The position numbers were made by a program, and so were the translations under genes. 64,000 nt of DNA, taken from assembly GCA_934086395.1 (NCBI GenBank), contig CAKOIE010000003.1, positions 11,098 through 75,097 on the forward strand, in the 5' to 3' direction. The notes below the pieces were generated by a model. The model made no database searches. It worked only from the letters and a program-made list of their open reading frames with translations, and had not been told where the DNA came from. This document shows, one piece after another, positions 32,935 through 41,432 of the stretch. Source of the DNA: an uncultured Bacilli bacterium. GTDB lineage: Bacteria > Bacillota_I > Bacilli_A > RF39 > UBA660. Each line of letters begins with the position of its first letter. Position 1 is the stretch's first letter.

Positions 32935-34137
32935 CTACAAAATAGACTCTTTGTCAATTGTTTTTAATCTCATGATATCGTCTTTACATAGAGGAATGTC
33001 TGTTTTAAATTTAACAATCATTTGAGCATGATTTGCTTCTTCTATTAAATTCATATCCTCATCATAAATATCTTCTATAGTATACTCAGTTTCTTCAAAA
33101 TTAGGACTAATAAATTCAACTATAGTACCTTTTTTAAAATAATTTCTTTGTTCTAAGGTAATTAATCCATTATCATTACTTAATACTACTCCTAAAAAAT
33201 CTTGATTAGATACTTCTTTATTACCATTATAATATTGATCTTTATAATTAGGTAATTCTTTAAAAAATTGAGGATTACTTTCTCTATTAGCACATCTATT
33301 TAATACTTTAAGATAATAATTAATAGTTTTATCATTTATACGATTATTTATAACATCATCTATAATTTTACGATAACTTGAAATTACAGTTGCTATATAA
33401 TAAATACTACGCATTCTTCCTTCAATTTTAAAAGAATTAACACCAGCATCTATCATATCTTTAATGTAAATAGCCATATTTAAATCTTTAGGACACATTT
33501 GATAGTTTTCTCCTAATTCGTTACCATTTATATCACCAATTGCAAAATTCCAACGACATACTTGAGCACATCCTCCACGATTAGCATCTCTATTTGTTGC
33601 ATAATTACTCATAATGCATCTACCACTAATTGATGTACACATTGCACCATGAATAAATGCTTCTAAATCTAATCCAGTATATTCTTTTATTTCTTTTATA
33701 TCTTCTTCACTAGCTTCCCTAGCTAAAACTACTCTACTAGCTCCTAACTCTTTATAAAAAAGTGCGGTTTCTTTATTTAAAGTACTAGCTTGTGTTGATA
33801 TATGAAGTTCCATTTTTAAGTGTAATTCTTTCCATAAATTCATTATATAGTAATCACTTACAATAATTGCATCTACATTTACCCTATCCAAAAATAATAG
33901 ATATTCTTTTAAACCATCTATATTTTCATCATGTAATACGATATTTACTGTAACATATACTTTTTTATTTAAATTATGAGCATAAATTACGGCATCTTTT
34001 ATTTCTTCATTAGTAAAATTTTTAGCATTAGCTCTTAATGAATAATTTTTGCCACCTATATAAACCGCATCAGCACCATATCTTAAAGCAAACTTTAATC
34101 TTTCAAAATCACCAGCTGGGCTTAATAACTCTATCAT
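32935..34137 (-). CDS. peptidase U32 family protein, tRNA U34 hydroxylation (TrhP2/YrrO-like)
   Basis: A 400-residue U32 family protein with the signature EAFIHGAMCTSISGRCIMSNYATNRDANRGGCAQVCRW (near residues 160-200), which contributes iron-sulfur cysteines. In Bacillus subtilis YrrN and YrrO (TrhP1/TrhP2) make 5-hydroxyuridine at tRNA position 34, using prephenate, before methylation by TrmR. The same order here, with a 4-base overlap to the trhP1-like gene, supports this role over proteolysis. Confidence 0.88.
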   Translation of the reverse strand: MIELLSPAGDFERLKFALRYGADAVYIGGKNYSLRANAKNFTNEEIKDAVIYAHNLNKKVYVTVNIVLHDENIDGLKEYLLFLDRVNVDAIIVSDYYIMNLWKELHLKMELHISTQASTLNKETALFYKELGASRVVLAREASEEDIKEIKEYTGLDLEAFIHGAMCTSISGRCIMSNYATNRDANRGGCAQVCRWNFAIGDINGNELGENYQMCPKDLNMAIYIKDMIDAGVNSFKIEGRMRSIYYIATVISSYRKIIDDVINNRINDKTINYYLKVLNRCANRESNPQFFKELPNYKDQYYNGNKEVSNQDFLGVVLSNDNGLITLEQRNYFKKGTIVEFISPNFEETEYTIEDIYDEDMNLIEEANHAQMIVKFKTDIPLCKDDIMRLKTIDKESIL

Positions 34138-34937
34138 TTTAAATCACTCACTTTATATACAGTTTTATTTTCATAGAACTTATTATCATAATCTATTTTT
34201 TTACCATTTAAAATAGCAATAACATCTTTATATGTTAATCCATTAGGATTAATATAATACATAAGAATTTTATCATCATTAATATTTTTTAACTCTGGTA
34301 TTAAATTAAAATATTTATTATAGAATAAAACTGTTCCGTATTTATTTTCTTTAGCTAAAAATTCTACAGCGTCATTTTTTAAAATGGCAACATCTGTATA
34401 TTCAGTTTTAAAAGTATCACTATAAAATTTTAATAAAGTTCTTCTTGAATACATAGCCATATTAAGTCCTAAAATAGGTAATATTACTTTTTTATTAACA
34501 TTTTCTAAAACTGTTTTTAATTCATTTTTTTCTAATTCATTAGCAAGCATACAAGATATAATATTATCCTTAGATAACCAGTAATTGATTGAATGATAAT
34601 TAACCGCAAAATGGGCTTGATTCCAAATTAAATTTATATTAGTGTCTTTAAGCATTTGATATATAGCGATATCTTCATAAATTATTCCATTTACAAAACT
34701 TAATTTAGGAATAATTAATTTAAAGTTATTACAGTCTTTATTATCTAACACTCTATTAACAAGTAAATAAACATTTATATTGTATTTTTCTTTAATACTT
34801 TTCATCTCATCTAAATTAAAAGTATTATAACCAATACTATAATATGATAAAGGAAAAAGAAAGTTTGTTATACCTTCTTTATAATATTCTTCAATTTCTA
34901 ATAAATTATTTATTCTTATTAATAGTTTATTTTTCAT
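34134..34937 (-). CDS. small U32-like protein (TrhP1/YrrN-like)
   Basis: A 267-residue protein with the barrel outline of the N-terminal half of U32 proteins (NLIWNQAHFAVNYHSINYWLS resembles the LHISTQA...N..A..F region) but without the cysteine cluster. Its size and position between the O-methyltransferase and the large U32 gene match Bacillus yrrN. The call rests more on gene order than on sequence. It overlaps trmR by 11 bases. Confidence 0.7.
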   Translation of the reverse strand: MKNKLLIRINNLLEIEEYYKEGITNFLFPLSYYSIGYNTFNLDEMKSIKEKYNINVYLLVNRVLDNKDCNNFKLIIPKLSFVNGIIYEDIAIYQMLKDTNINLIWNQAHFAVNYHSINYWLSKDNIISCMLANELEKNELKTVLENVNKKVILPILGLNMAMYSRRTLLKFYSDTFKTEYTDVAILKNDAVEFLAKENKYGTVLFYNKYFNLIPELKNINDDKILMYYINPNGLTYKDVIAILNGKKIDYDNKFYENKTVYKVSDLK

Positions 34938-35532
34938 TATTCTTTTTAAAGCTTACTGATAAGCCATCTCCAATATCATAAAATTTAGTAACATAATCTT
35001 TATTATTATTTAAAAATTCAATATAATTTTCTATTTTAGTAACTATTCCTCTAACATTTTTACTTTTAATAGATGCCTTATCTTTAACTAAACCATGAAA
35101 TTTTAAGTTATCTGTTATTATTACTCCACCTGGATTTAAATAATTACAAAATCTTTCAAAGTATTTAATATATCCACCTTTAGCAGCATCAATAAAGATT
35201 AAATCATATTTACGTCCTGTTAAACTTACTTCTAATGCATCATTATATACTATTTCAATTCTTTTATCTAAACCACAAGCATTAACATTTTTAACTGCTT
35301 CACGATATCTTTTCTCGTCTTTTTCAATAGTTGTAATTTCAACTGTATCGGTTGCATTAGCCATAAGTATTGCTGAATAACCTATTGCGGTACCTATTTC
35401 TAAAACTGTTTTAACATTATTAAGTTTAATATATTTCATAATAAATTTAATAGAATCAAGTTCAATAATAGGAATATTATTTGCTTCAGCATATCTTTCC
35501 ATTTCTAATATTGTCTCTTTCACAGGGAACAC
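34927..35532 (-). CDS. trmR: tRNA 5-hydroxyuridine O-methyltransferase (TrmR/YrrM-like)
   Basis: A 201-residue class I SAM methyltransferase of the O-methyltransferase family 3. It has EIGTAIGYSAILMA (SAM motif I), TIEKDEKRY, FIDAAKGGYIKYFERF and GVIITDNLKFHG. In Bacillus TrmR methylates 5-hydroxyuridine at tRNA position 34 to 5-methoxyuridine, and its gene heads the same operon. A catechol-type substrate is possible in isolation, but the U32 neighbours favour tRNA. Confidence 0.88.
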   Translation of the reverse strand: MFPVKETILEMERYAEANNIPIIELDSIKFIMKYIKLNNVKTVLEIGTAIGYSAILMANATDTVEITTIEKDEKRYREAVKNVNACGLDKRIEIVYNDALEVSLTGRKYDLIFIDAAKGGYIKYFERFCNYLNPGGVIITDNLKFHGLVKDKASIKSKNVRGIVTKIENYIEFLNNNKDYVTKFYDIGDGLSVSFKKNNEK

Positions 35533-35579
35533 TTCCTTACGAACTAGATTATATCATAGGTTATTTAAAAAATGCAAAA

Positions 35580-35609
35580 AAATAAGAAAAGGAACTATTT
35601 TGTAGTTCC
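35580..35609 (-). terminator. terminator overlapping the end of the 35595 gene
   Basis: GGAACTA/TAGTTCC (35591-35609) has the stop codon at its loop and is followed by TTTTCTTATTTTTT on the minus strand. The same arrangement recurs at 36372-36390 and 37130-37148. Confidence 0.75.
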
Positions 35610-36230
35610 ATCATGATCAAAAATTATTTTTTTAATTTTTGCTGGTAATTGAAAATTAGTACTCAATATTTCTTCATTTGTTCTTTCAGGATAATTTACA
35701 ACAGCAAGTTTTACCATTGCTTCATTTGTTAGTTCATCCTCATTATAGTTACTTTTTTCTTTTAAATTCTTAAGTTCTTCTTCTAAACTTTTAATTTTAT
35801 CCTCTGATTTTTCTATTCCTTTAGACAATTCTTTTATGTTAAATTTATTTTCTTTATATGTTCCTAATAGAGAATATGATACAAATTGAATAAAAATTGT
35901 AATAGCGGTAGCTGCAAATAATATTCCAAATAATGTTTTATAAAAACCAATCTCACTTAATAATATATCTCGACCCATAAAAATAATTATAAAGATCCAA
36001 AATATGTTTAGGAAAAAAAATTTATTTTTCGTTTTAATATTATTTTTAGATTTTTTTAATTGTTCTTTTAACATACTTACATAATTATTTTCTCTCTCTA
36101 TTTTATTTTGTAAAGATAAAATTTTAACTGTATCTTCATTTTCACTAGATTCTACTCTTTTTAATTTATTTTCATCATCTTCTACTACCCCAACTTTAGC
36201 TGTTTCATTCAAATATAACTCTTTATTCAT
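35595..36230 (-). CDS. tandem paralogue A: two-helix membrane protein with flanking coiled coils
   Basis: A 211-residue protein. The N-terminus (MNKELYLNETAKVGVVEDDE) carries an LNET motif shared by four neighbouring genes. A coiled coil (about 38-68), two membrane helices (about 70-120), a second coiled coil (EKSEDKIKSLEEELKNLKEK) and a conserved tail (NYPERTNEE...LPAKIKKIIFDHDGTTK) follow. I do not recognise a family. The last codons GGA ACT ACA AAA TAG form the terminator hairpin. It has its own near-consensus promoter. Confidence 0.65.
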   Translation of the reverse strand: MNKELYLNETAKVGVVEDDENKLKRVESSENEDTVKILSLQNKIERENNYVSMLKEQLKKSKNNIKTKNKFFFLNIFWIFIIIFMGRDILLSEIGFYKTLFGILFAATAITIFIQFVSYSLLGTYKENKFNIKELSKGIEKSEDKIKSLEEELKNLKEKSNYNEDELTNEAMVKLAVVNYPERTNEEILSTNFQLPAKIKKIIFDHDGTTK

Positions 36231-36263
36231 ATTATTTTTTCCTCTTTCTTTAATTTAAATCGT

Positions 36264-36292
36264 ATTATAGCAAACATTTGTTACTTTGTCAA
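36264..36292 (-). promoter_or_regulatory. consensus promoter of paralogue A
   Basis: On the minus strand TTGACA (36287-36292) and TATAAT (36264-36269) are exactly 17 bp apart, a perfect sigma-A consensus. The surrounding 140 bases are repeated before paralogue B (37024-37052, where the -10 is TACAAT). Confidence 0.75.
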
Positions 36293-36365
36293 TCGAAACA
36301 TCTGATGTGTAAATTATCTATATTAAAATTAATGTTAATAAAACCTGTGCGATATTTAAAAAATA

Positions 36366-36390
36366 AGAAAAGGAACTATTTTGTAGTTCC
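36366..36390 (-). terminator. terminator overlapping the end of paralogue B
   Basis: GGAACTA/TAGTTCC with the TAG stop at the loop, followed by a T-rich run on the minus strand. Confidence 0.7.
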
Positions 36391-36990
36391 ATTATGATTA
36401 AAAGTTATTTTTTTAATTTTTGCTGGTATTTGAATATCGCTAACTAATGTTTCATCGCTTGTTCTTTCAGGATAATTTACTGTTGCAAATTTTATCACTT
36501 CTTCATTTGTTAGTTCATCCTCATTATAATTACATTTTTCTTTTAAATTTTTAAGTTCTTCTTCTAAAACCTTAATTTTATCATCAGATTTTTCTATTTC
36601 ATTAGGTAATTCTTTCATAATTAGTCTATTTTCCTTAAATGATCCAAAATATTTTTTGCCTAAAATTTGAATTATAGACATCGTAACGCCAACCATTGTT
36701 GTTATAAGGAACTGAATAATATTAAAATCATTAAATAAATTAAATGCCAAAATAATTATAGGCTCCCAAAACATTAAGTTTATACATTTTAAAATTATAC
36801 GAACTTTAGCGTCAGATAATACTTTTTGCATCCTTACTACACTTTTATTTTCTCTTTCTATTTCATTTTGCAATTCTAAAATTTTAACTGTATCTTCATT
36901 TTCACTAGATTCTACTCTTTTTAATTTCTTTTCATCATCTACTACTAGTCCAACATTTGTTGTTTCATTTAAATATAACTCTTTATTCAT
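36376..36990 (-). CDS. tandem paralogue B: two-helix membrane protein with flanking coiled coils
   Basis: A 204-residue paralogue of the genes at 35595 and 37134. The N-terminal 65 residues (LNETTNVGLVVDDEKKLKRVE...) and the C-terminal 75 residues are strongly conserved. The membrane segment (about 68-118) is divergent, so selection acts on the cytoplasmic ends or the middle is exchanged. It has its own promoter at 37024-37052 and its own terminator. Confidence 0.65.
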   Translation of the reverse strand: MNKELYLNETTNVGLVVDDEKKLKRVESSENEDTVKILELQNEIERENKSVVRMQKVLSDAKVRIILKCINLMFWEPIIILAFNLFNDFNIIQFLITTMVGVTMSIIQILGKKYFGSFKENRLIMKELPNEIEKSDDKIKVLEEELKNLKEKCNYNEDELTNEEVIKFATVNYPERTSDETLVSDIQIPAKIKKITFNHNGTTK

Positions 36991-37023
36991 ATTATTTTTT
37001 CCTCTTTCTTTAATTTAAATCGT

Positions 37024-37052
37024 ATTGTAGCAAACATTTGTTACTTTGTCAA
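37024..37052 (-). promoter_or_regulatory. promoter of paralogue B
   Basis: On the minus strand TTGACA (37047-37052), 17 bp, TACAAT (37024-37029), in a duplicated intergenic unit. Confidence 0.65.
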
Positions 37053-37121
37053 TCGAAACATCTGATGTAAATTATCTATATTAAAATTCATATTAATAAA
37101 ACCTGTGTGATATTTAAAAAA

Positions 37122-37148
37122 TAAGAAAAGGAACTATTTTGTAGTTCC
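37122..37148 (-). terminator. terminator overlapping the end of paralogue C
   Basis: GGAACTA/TAGTTCC with the stop at the loop and a T-rich run beyond, as in the two neighbouring copies. Confidence 0.7.
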
Positions 37149-37760
37149 ATTATGATTAAAAGTTATTTTTTTAATTTTGGCTGGTATCTGAATATCGCTA
37201 ACTAATGTTTCATCACTTGCTCTTTCAGGATAATTTACTGTTGCAAGTTTTATCACATCTTCATTTGTTAGTTCATCCTCATTATAGTTACTTTTTTCTT
37301 TTAAATTCTTAAGTTCTTCTTCTAAACTTTTAATTTTATCCTCTGATTTTTCTATTCCTTTAGGCAATTCTTTTATGTAAAATTTATTTTCTTTATATGT
37401 TCCAAATAAATATTTTAAATACATTTGTACAATTATACTAGTTCCACCAAATAAAATTAGAAAACCGATTAGTTTAGCAATTGTACTGTTCATTACAATT
37501 AATACTGGAATAAAAAACGGAGCCGGTGCTAATAAACATATAAGTGAAAGTATATTTTTACATTTAATATTATCTTTGGATTGTTCTAATTGTTCTTTAA
37601 ACATTGTTACATATTTGTTTTCTCTCTCTATTTCATTTTGTAATGACAAAATTTTAACTGTATCTTCATTTTCATTAGATTCTACTCTTTTTAATTTTTT
37701 TTCATAATCTACTACTAATCCAACATTTGTTGTTTCATTTAAATATAATTCTTTATTCAT
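37134..37760 (-). CDS. tandem paralogue C: two-helix membrane protein with flanking coiled coils
   Basis: A 208-residue paralogue with the same LNETTNVGLVVD start, a distinct membrane segment (LSLICLLAPAPFFIPVLIV...) and the conserved coiled-coil tail. It starts 19 bases after the stop of the 37780 gene and lacks the duplicated promoter unit, so it is probably cotranscribed with that gene. Confidence 0.65.
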   Translation of the reverse strand: MNKELYLNETTNVGLVVDYEKKLKRVESNENEDTVKILSLQNEIERENKYVTMFKEQLEQSKDNIKCKNILSLICLLAPAPFFIPVLIVMNSTIAKLIGFLILFGGTSIIVQMYLKYLFGTYKENKFYIKELPKGIEKSEDKIKSLEEELKNLKEKSNYNEDELTNEDVIKLATVNYPERASDETLVSDIQIPAKIKKITFNHNGTTK

Positions 37761-37779
37761 ATTCTTTTTTCCTCTTTCT

Positions 37780-38457
37780 TTAATTTATATTAAAATCATA
37801 ATTTTTAATTTTAATGTTACTTAATTCCGAATCTCTATTTTTTTCTTTTAAGCTATTAGAATAATTAATTCTTGATAAATCTATTTCATCAATATTTAAG
37901 TTATTAGTTTTACTAAACTTAGCTTGTTTTTTCATATCATCTAATTCTTTTTGCAAAAGACTTATTTTATCTATATTATTTTTAATTAAATTTGGAAGCA
38001 CTTCTTTTTTTAATCGATAATTTTCTTTAAATGATTTATTGATTAATTCAAATACTGTAGTAACTAATATATTTATAGAACTTAATATAATACCTACAAT
38101 TGTAAGTGAAATAATATTATTGGGTGTAACTAATAAATTAATAACAAATAGCAAACAAAATTCAAAAACAACACTAATAATTATTCCATTATATTTATCT
38201 TTAATATTTTTTTCAATTAAATCTAATGTATCGATATTCTCACTTAAATTATGTTGTTCAATCTCCAAATTATTTTCTTTTATCATTATTTCATTTACTT
38301 CTTTAGGCATATTTTTAGAATCTACAATATAATTTTTTTCTTCTCCATCATATATAATTCCTATACCAGTTGTTTCATTTAATAATGTTCCTTCATCCAC
38401 TTGATAATCACTTCCGTTTGTATAGAATATATTATTAAAATATACTTTAAAAGTCAA
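37780..38457 (-). CDS. diverged fourth paralogue of the LNETT membrane family
   Basis: A 225-residue protein with the same plan: an N-terminal strand region with LLNETTGIGIIYDGEEK, a coiled coil, two membrane helices (about 95-145) and a second coiled coil (NNIDKISLLQKELDDMKKQ). Identity to the other three is low outside the LNETT box. It is preceded by 18 bases by the Imm26-like gene, so the two may share a transcript. Confidence 0.6.
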   Translation of the reverse strand: MTFKVYFNNIFYTNGSDYQVDEGTLLNETTGIGIIYDGEEKNYIVDSKNMPKEVNEIMIKENNLEIEQHNLSENIDTLDLIEKNIKDKYNGIIISVVFEFCLLFVINLLVTPNNIISLTIVGIILSSINILVTTVFELINKSFKENYRLKKEVLPNLIKNNIDKISLLQKELDDMKKQAKFSKTNNLNIDEIDLSRINYSNSLKEKNRDSELSNIKIKNYDFNIN

Positions 38458-38475
38458 TTCGAAATTTATTTTAAT

Positions 38476-39624
38476 TTAACAATCTTTATAAATATCATAA
38501 AGATATTCTAAATCCATTTGTTGTAATACTTGTTTTAGATAGTCTTTATTTTTAGGGCTTCTTAAATCAATATTACTTTGATAAACTTTGTTTTTCCAAT
38601 AATTACTATTATCTTTATCTAAATATGTCTCTTTTAATAATTTTTCATTCAAATTTATATCATAACCTATACCATGATTTTTAAAATCAGCATCATTATA
38701 TCGTGATTCATTGTTATTTTTAATTAAATTGTTATTATATTCGATTTCCTTATAAACTTCGCCACATTGAAACATTATCTTGTTGGGGTCTATTCCTGAA
38801 ATACTTTTACCATACATTATAGGATATTTAATATTTTTTGGAAGTTCATCATGACCAATAATTTGATAATCACCATAATATATATTATTATCCATAATAT
38901 GTTGTGATGGATATGTTGGTAATGTTTTAAGTTTATCTATAGAAACATTTTTATCTTCAGTTAATATATGAAATATTTCTATTATTAAAGGTCTTCCCAT
39001 AAGTATATCCCAGTATTTAAAGCCTTTCTTAGTTCTTTTATATACATCCATTAATATTCTTCCATAAGTATAACTATGTTTTCCAACCTTTACTCTAAAA
39101 TAATCTCCCTCTTTATAGTTGATGTGGGTACGTTTTTCATTAATAAATAAATTTAATTCTTCTAAGTCATCAGTTGTTAAATCGTTAATATAGTTATTTA
39201 ACCATTCATTTAACGAGTCTAAATCACTAATTTTCTCATCAAAATATTCTTTTAAGAATGTTTTTTGAGTTGTATAGTTTCCTATTATGTAATATCCTTC
39301 TTTTTCTTTTGATTTAGATATATAAAAGTAGGCCCCATAACCACTTAAATTCTCAATTACTGAAAAAGTTATTTTTTTAGGTTTACCTCTATTTGTTTTG
39401 TGAAGTATTATTTGGTGATTATTAGTTGTATCATAATCTACATCTTTCTCTTTTAAAGAAAAATACTTATCAGTAACATATAAATTAATTATTTTAACTA
39501 TTTTATCTTTATCAAAATAAACAAGTATTTTAACACAGCCATCCTCATATATTTCACATTTATAATTATCTTTAAGTGGCTTTACACCTAAATATTTACG
39601 ATATTTATTACTATATATTTCCAT
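38476..39624 (-). CDS. protein with Imm26-like domain
   Basis: A 382-residue soluble protein. The central part (about 165-280: KEGDYFRVKVGKHSYTYGRIL...YYGDYQIIGHDELP) has the outline of the Imm26 immunity family: a GD-F-x-V start, a YGRIL strand and a final W/Y-xIG segment. The N-terminal 150 residues and C-terminal 100 residues are not recognised. Imm26 proteins usually neutralise secreted polymorphic toxins, but no toxin is adjacent. Neighbours are other orphan-looking genes and type III toxin-antitoxin loci, which suggests a defence or conflict island. Confidence 0.5.
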   Translation of the reverse strand: MEIYSNKYRKYLGVKPLKDNYKCEIYEDGCVKILVYFDKDKIVKIINLYVTDKYFSLKEKDVDYDTTNNHQIILHKTNRGKPKKITFSVIENLSGYGAYFYISKSKEKEGYYIIGNYTTQKTFLKEYFDEKISDLDSLNEWLNNYINDLTTDDLEELNLFINEKRTHINYKEGDYFRVKVGKHSYTYGRILMDVYKRTKKGFKYWDILMGRPLIIEIFHILTEDKNVSIDKLKTLPTYPSQHIMDNNIYYGDYQIIGHDELPKNIKYPIMYGKSISGIDPNKIMFQCGEVYKEIEYNNNLIKNNNESRYNDADFKNHGIGYDINLNEKLLKETYLDKDNSNYWKNKVYQSNIDLRSPKNKDYLKQVLQQMDLEYLYDIYKDC

Positions 39625-39647
39625 AAATTTTCCTTTAACTATTTTAA

Positions 39648-39756
39648 TTATTATTTTCTTCTAACATTTTTTCTTTTATTTTATCAACATCGGTAAAGAA
39701 TAAATTTGTTCATTGATTTTTCATAGCAAGTAATGAGTTAAAGTTATATGATATCT
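39648..39756 (-). pseudogene. remnant of a second CptN toxin gene (3' end only)
   Basis: About 100 bases resemble the 3' end of the intact toxin gene at 40736-40840, including the stretch that encodes NSLLAMK...TDIDKIKEKM. The rest of the toxin is missing, and the remnant abuts the terminator arm of an antitoxin array at about 39757. Confidence 0.65.
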
Positions 39757-39769
39757 AGATCTTTGATGA

Positions 39770-39861
39770 AGCTTTACATATTTTCGATTGGAATCATTTA
39801 TAACCCGCACCATCCATAAGCGGCTAACATTTACCTCAAGTACTATCTTAAGTACAAAGAA
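39770..39861 (-). ncRNA. orphan CptI-like antitoxin RNA with one repeat
   Basis: One 47-base repeat unit (39784-39830), almost identical to those at 41275-41374, sits behind a retained promoter (TTGATT at 39884-39889, TATACT at 39862-39867). The leader differs little from the intact locus. The 5' arm of the hairpin terminator is lost in the deletion that removed the toxin. Confidence 0.6.
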
Positions 39862-39911
39862 AGTATACTATAATTTTAAAAAAAATCAAATAGTTCTAGT
39901 AACACTAACGA

Positions 39912-40577
39912 TTATCTCTTTACCAATCTTTTTCCTTTATTTTTATTATACATATATTCATCTATCGAAACTTGATGTTTTATATCTTTAACATCATCAA
40001 CCAATTGTAACTTATTAAATAAACGCATAAACATAACATTAAAAGGAGCATAATAACTACCAGAATTACAAAATTTAATTGTTACTCTTCCAATATTTGA
40101 ACTACCATTTATAAATCCTGGCAAAATAGATTTAGGTATAAATTCAAGTTCGAATTCATCATCTATTTTTCTTATCTTTAAAATGTTAGCATTATCGTGA
40201 TTAAATTCATCACTACACCAAGTAATAGCCTTATTTTCTATATCATACAATTCAGAATAATGATAAAAATCATATTTAAAAGCTTTCTCACGATATATTT
40301 TATTATATTTTTCAGCCTCATAATTATTAAAAATATCATCATCCAAAATACAAACATTTACATTTTCTATATCCGCAAATAAATCTTGAAATGATGAATA
40401 TACTGCACCATTTTCTCTAGTGATAGTAAAAAACATATTTTTAATTAATTTACTATCATCCATTATTGTCCAGTACAAATCACCATTTCCATAAATCGAC
40501 ATAATAAGCCTAACATTTCCATCAATTAATGTGATATCTTTAAATCCATTATTAATTCCACTAATAACAATTTCCAT
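39912..40577 (-). CDS. hypothetical protein between two CptIN loci
   Basis: A 221-residue soluble protein rich in Asp, Asn, Phe and Tyr, beginning MEIVISGINNGFKDITLIDG. GGAGG seven bases before the ATG at 40577 makes this the start rather than the codon 21 bases upstream. I do not recognise the family; the size and acidic beta-rich look would suit an immunity-type protein, which is speculation. It is bracketed by homologous CptIN sequences and could be lost or mobilised by recombination between them. Confidence 0.5.
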   Translation of the reverse strand: MEIVISGINNGFKDITLIDGNVRLIMSIYGNGDLYWTIMDDSKLIKNMFFTITRENGAVYSSFQDLFADIENVNVCILDDDIFNNYEAEKYNKIYREKAFKYDFYHYSELYDIENKAITWCSDEFNHDNANILKIRKIDDEFELEFIPKSILPGFINGSSNIGRVTIKFCNSGSYYAPFNVMFMRLFNKLQLVDDVKDIKHQVSIDEYMYNKNKGKRLVKR

Positions 40578-40712
40578 TTTAAACCTCCAAACATACAATA
40601 TACTACCTCAAAATAACACTTGGCACAAAATTATTTTCATATTTGTCATAATATTATTTACTTAATTTTTTGAATCAACTTTCCATCAAAGATATTAATA
40701 TGAAACACTTTT

Positions 40713-41198
40713 TTATTTATGTAATTTATCATTTTCTAACTCATTTAACATTTTTTCTTTTATTTTATCAATATCTGTAAAAAATAAATTTATTCCTTGC
40801 CTCTTCATAGCAAGTAATGAATTGAAGTTATATAATATTTCATTTTTAAGGTTATCTGCAACTCTAACTGGTGCACCATTTTCGGTATGAATATGATCAA
40901 TATATTTTTCTAAAGTAGGAAATGCATTTTGAATTAATATAACAGATTTTTTATTAGCAATTTCACTTATCATTATAGATTTACAACTACCATATTTTTT
41001 TATTTTCTTTTCAATAATTGGCTTATATTTGGATACGTTGCTACTTAAAGGTATAAACCATAAAATATCTCCATCTTTAATAGTAAAATAGGTTGGTCTA
41101 GACTTCCCATTTTCATGATTAATCATCAATCCCTTGTCATTTTTTTTATCAAAAAAAGTATCTTTAATATGATAAATGTATCCAGTTTTAATTTCCAA
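40713..41198 (-). CDS. cptN: type III toxin-antitoxin toxin, CptN/ToxN-like endoribonuclease
   Basis: A 161-residue toxin with a compact beta-barrel outline and the segments GYIYHIKDTFFDKKNDKGLM, NHENGKSRPTYFTIKDGDILWFIPLSS, KKYGSCKSIMI, and LIQNAFPTLEKYIDHIHT. This is how I remember CptN-type toxins of the ToxN superfamily, RNases held inactive by a repeat RNA. The array and hairpin directly upstream (41235-41432) confirm the type III design. I place the start at the TTG of 41198 because GAAAGGG lies 8 bases before it; the GTG nine bases upstream overlaps that site. Confidence 0.85.
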   Translation of the reverse strand: MEIKTGYIYHIKDTFFDKKNDKGLMINHENGKSRPTYFTIKDGDILWFIPLSSNVSKYKPIIEKKIKKYGSCKSIMISEIANKKSVILIQNAFPTLEKYIDHIHTENGAPVRVADNLKNEILYNFNSLLAMKRQGINLFFTDIDKIKEKMLNELENDKLHK

Positions 41199-41234
41199 AA
41201 CAATCACCCTTTCAATGAGAATATATCATAAACC

Positions 41235-41263
41235 AAAATAAAACTCCATCATTATTGATGAAG
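41235..41263 (-). terminator. hairpin between CptI RNA and cptN
   Basis: CTTCATCA pairs with TGATGGAG around a four-base loop and is followed by TTTTATTTTGG on the minus strand. A leaky terminator here sets the RNA-to-toxin ratio in type III systems. Confidence 0.75.
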
Positions 41264-41270
41264 CTTTACA

Positions 41271-41397
41271 CATTTTCGAGTGGAATCATTTATAACCCGC
41301 ACCATCCATAAGCGGCTAACATTTCGCGATTGGAATCATTTATAACCCGCACCATCCATAAGCGGCTAACATTTACCTCGAATACTATCTCAAGTAC
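41271..41397 (-). ncRNA. cptI: CptI-type antitoxin RNA, two repeats of about 50 nt
   Basis: Two copies of a unit (minus-strand core GTTAGCCGCTTATGGATGGT then GCGGGTTATAAATGATTCCA) begin 50 bases apart and differ at only a few positions. In type III systems the toxin cuts this RNA into single repeats that bind it. The promoter and terminator flank the array exactly. Confidence 0.8.
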
Positions 41398-41403
41398 ATA
41401 AAA

Positions 41404-41432
41404 AGTATACTATAATTTTAACGAAAAGTCAA
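41404..41432 (-). promoter_or_regulatory. promoter of the CptI-cptN locus
   Basis: On the minus strand TTGACT (41427-41432), exactly 17 bp, TATACT (41404-41409). Confidence 0.7.

Noticed and set aside
41271..41374. CRISPR-like repeats with conserved spacers
   Set aside because: Two contiguous 50-base units with promoter, hairpin and ToxN-like gene are the form of a type III antitoxin RNA.
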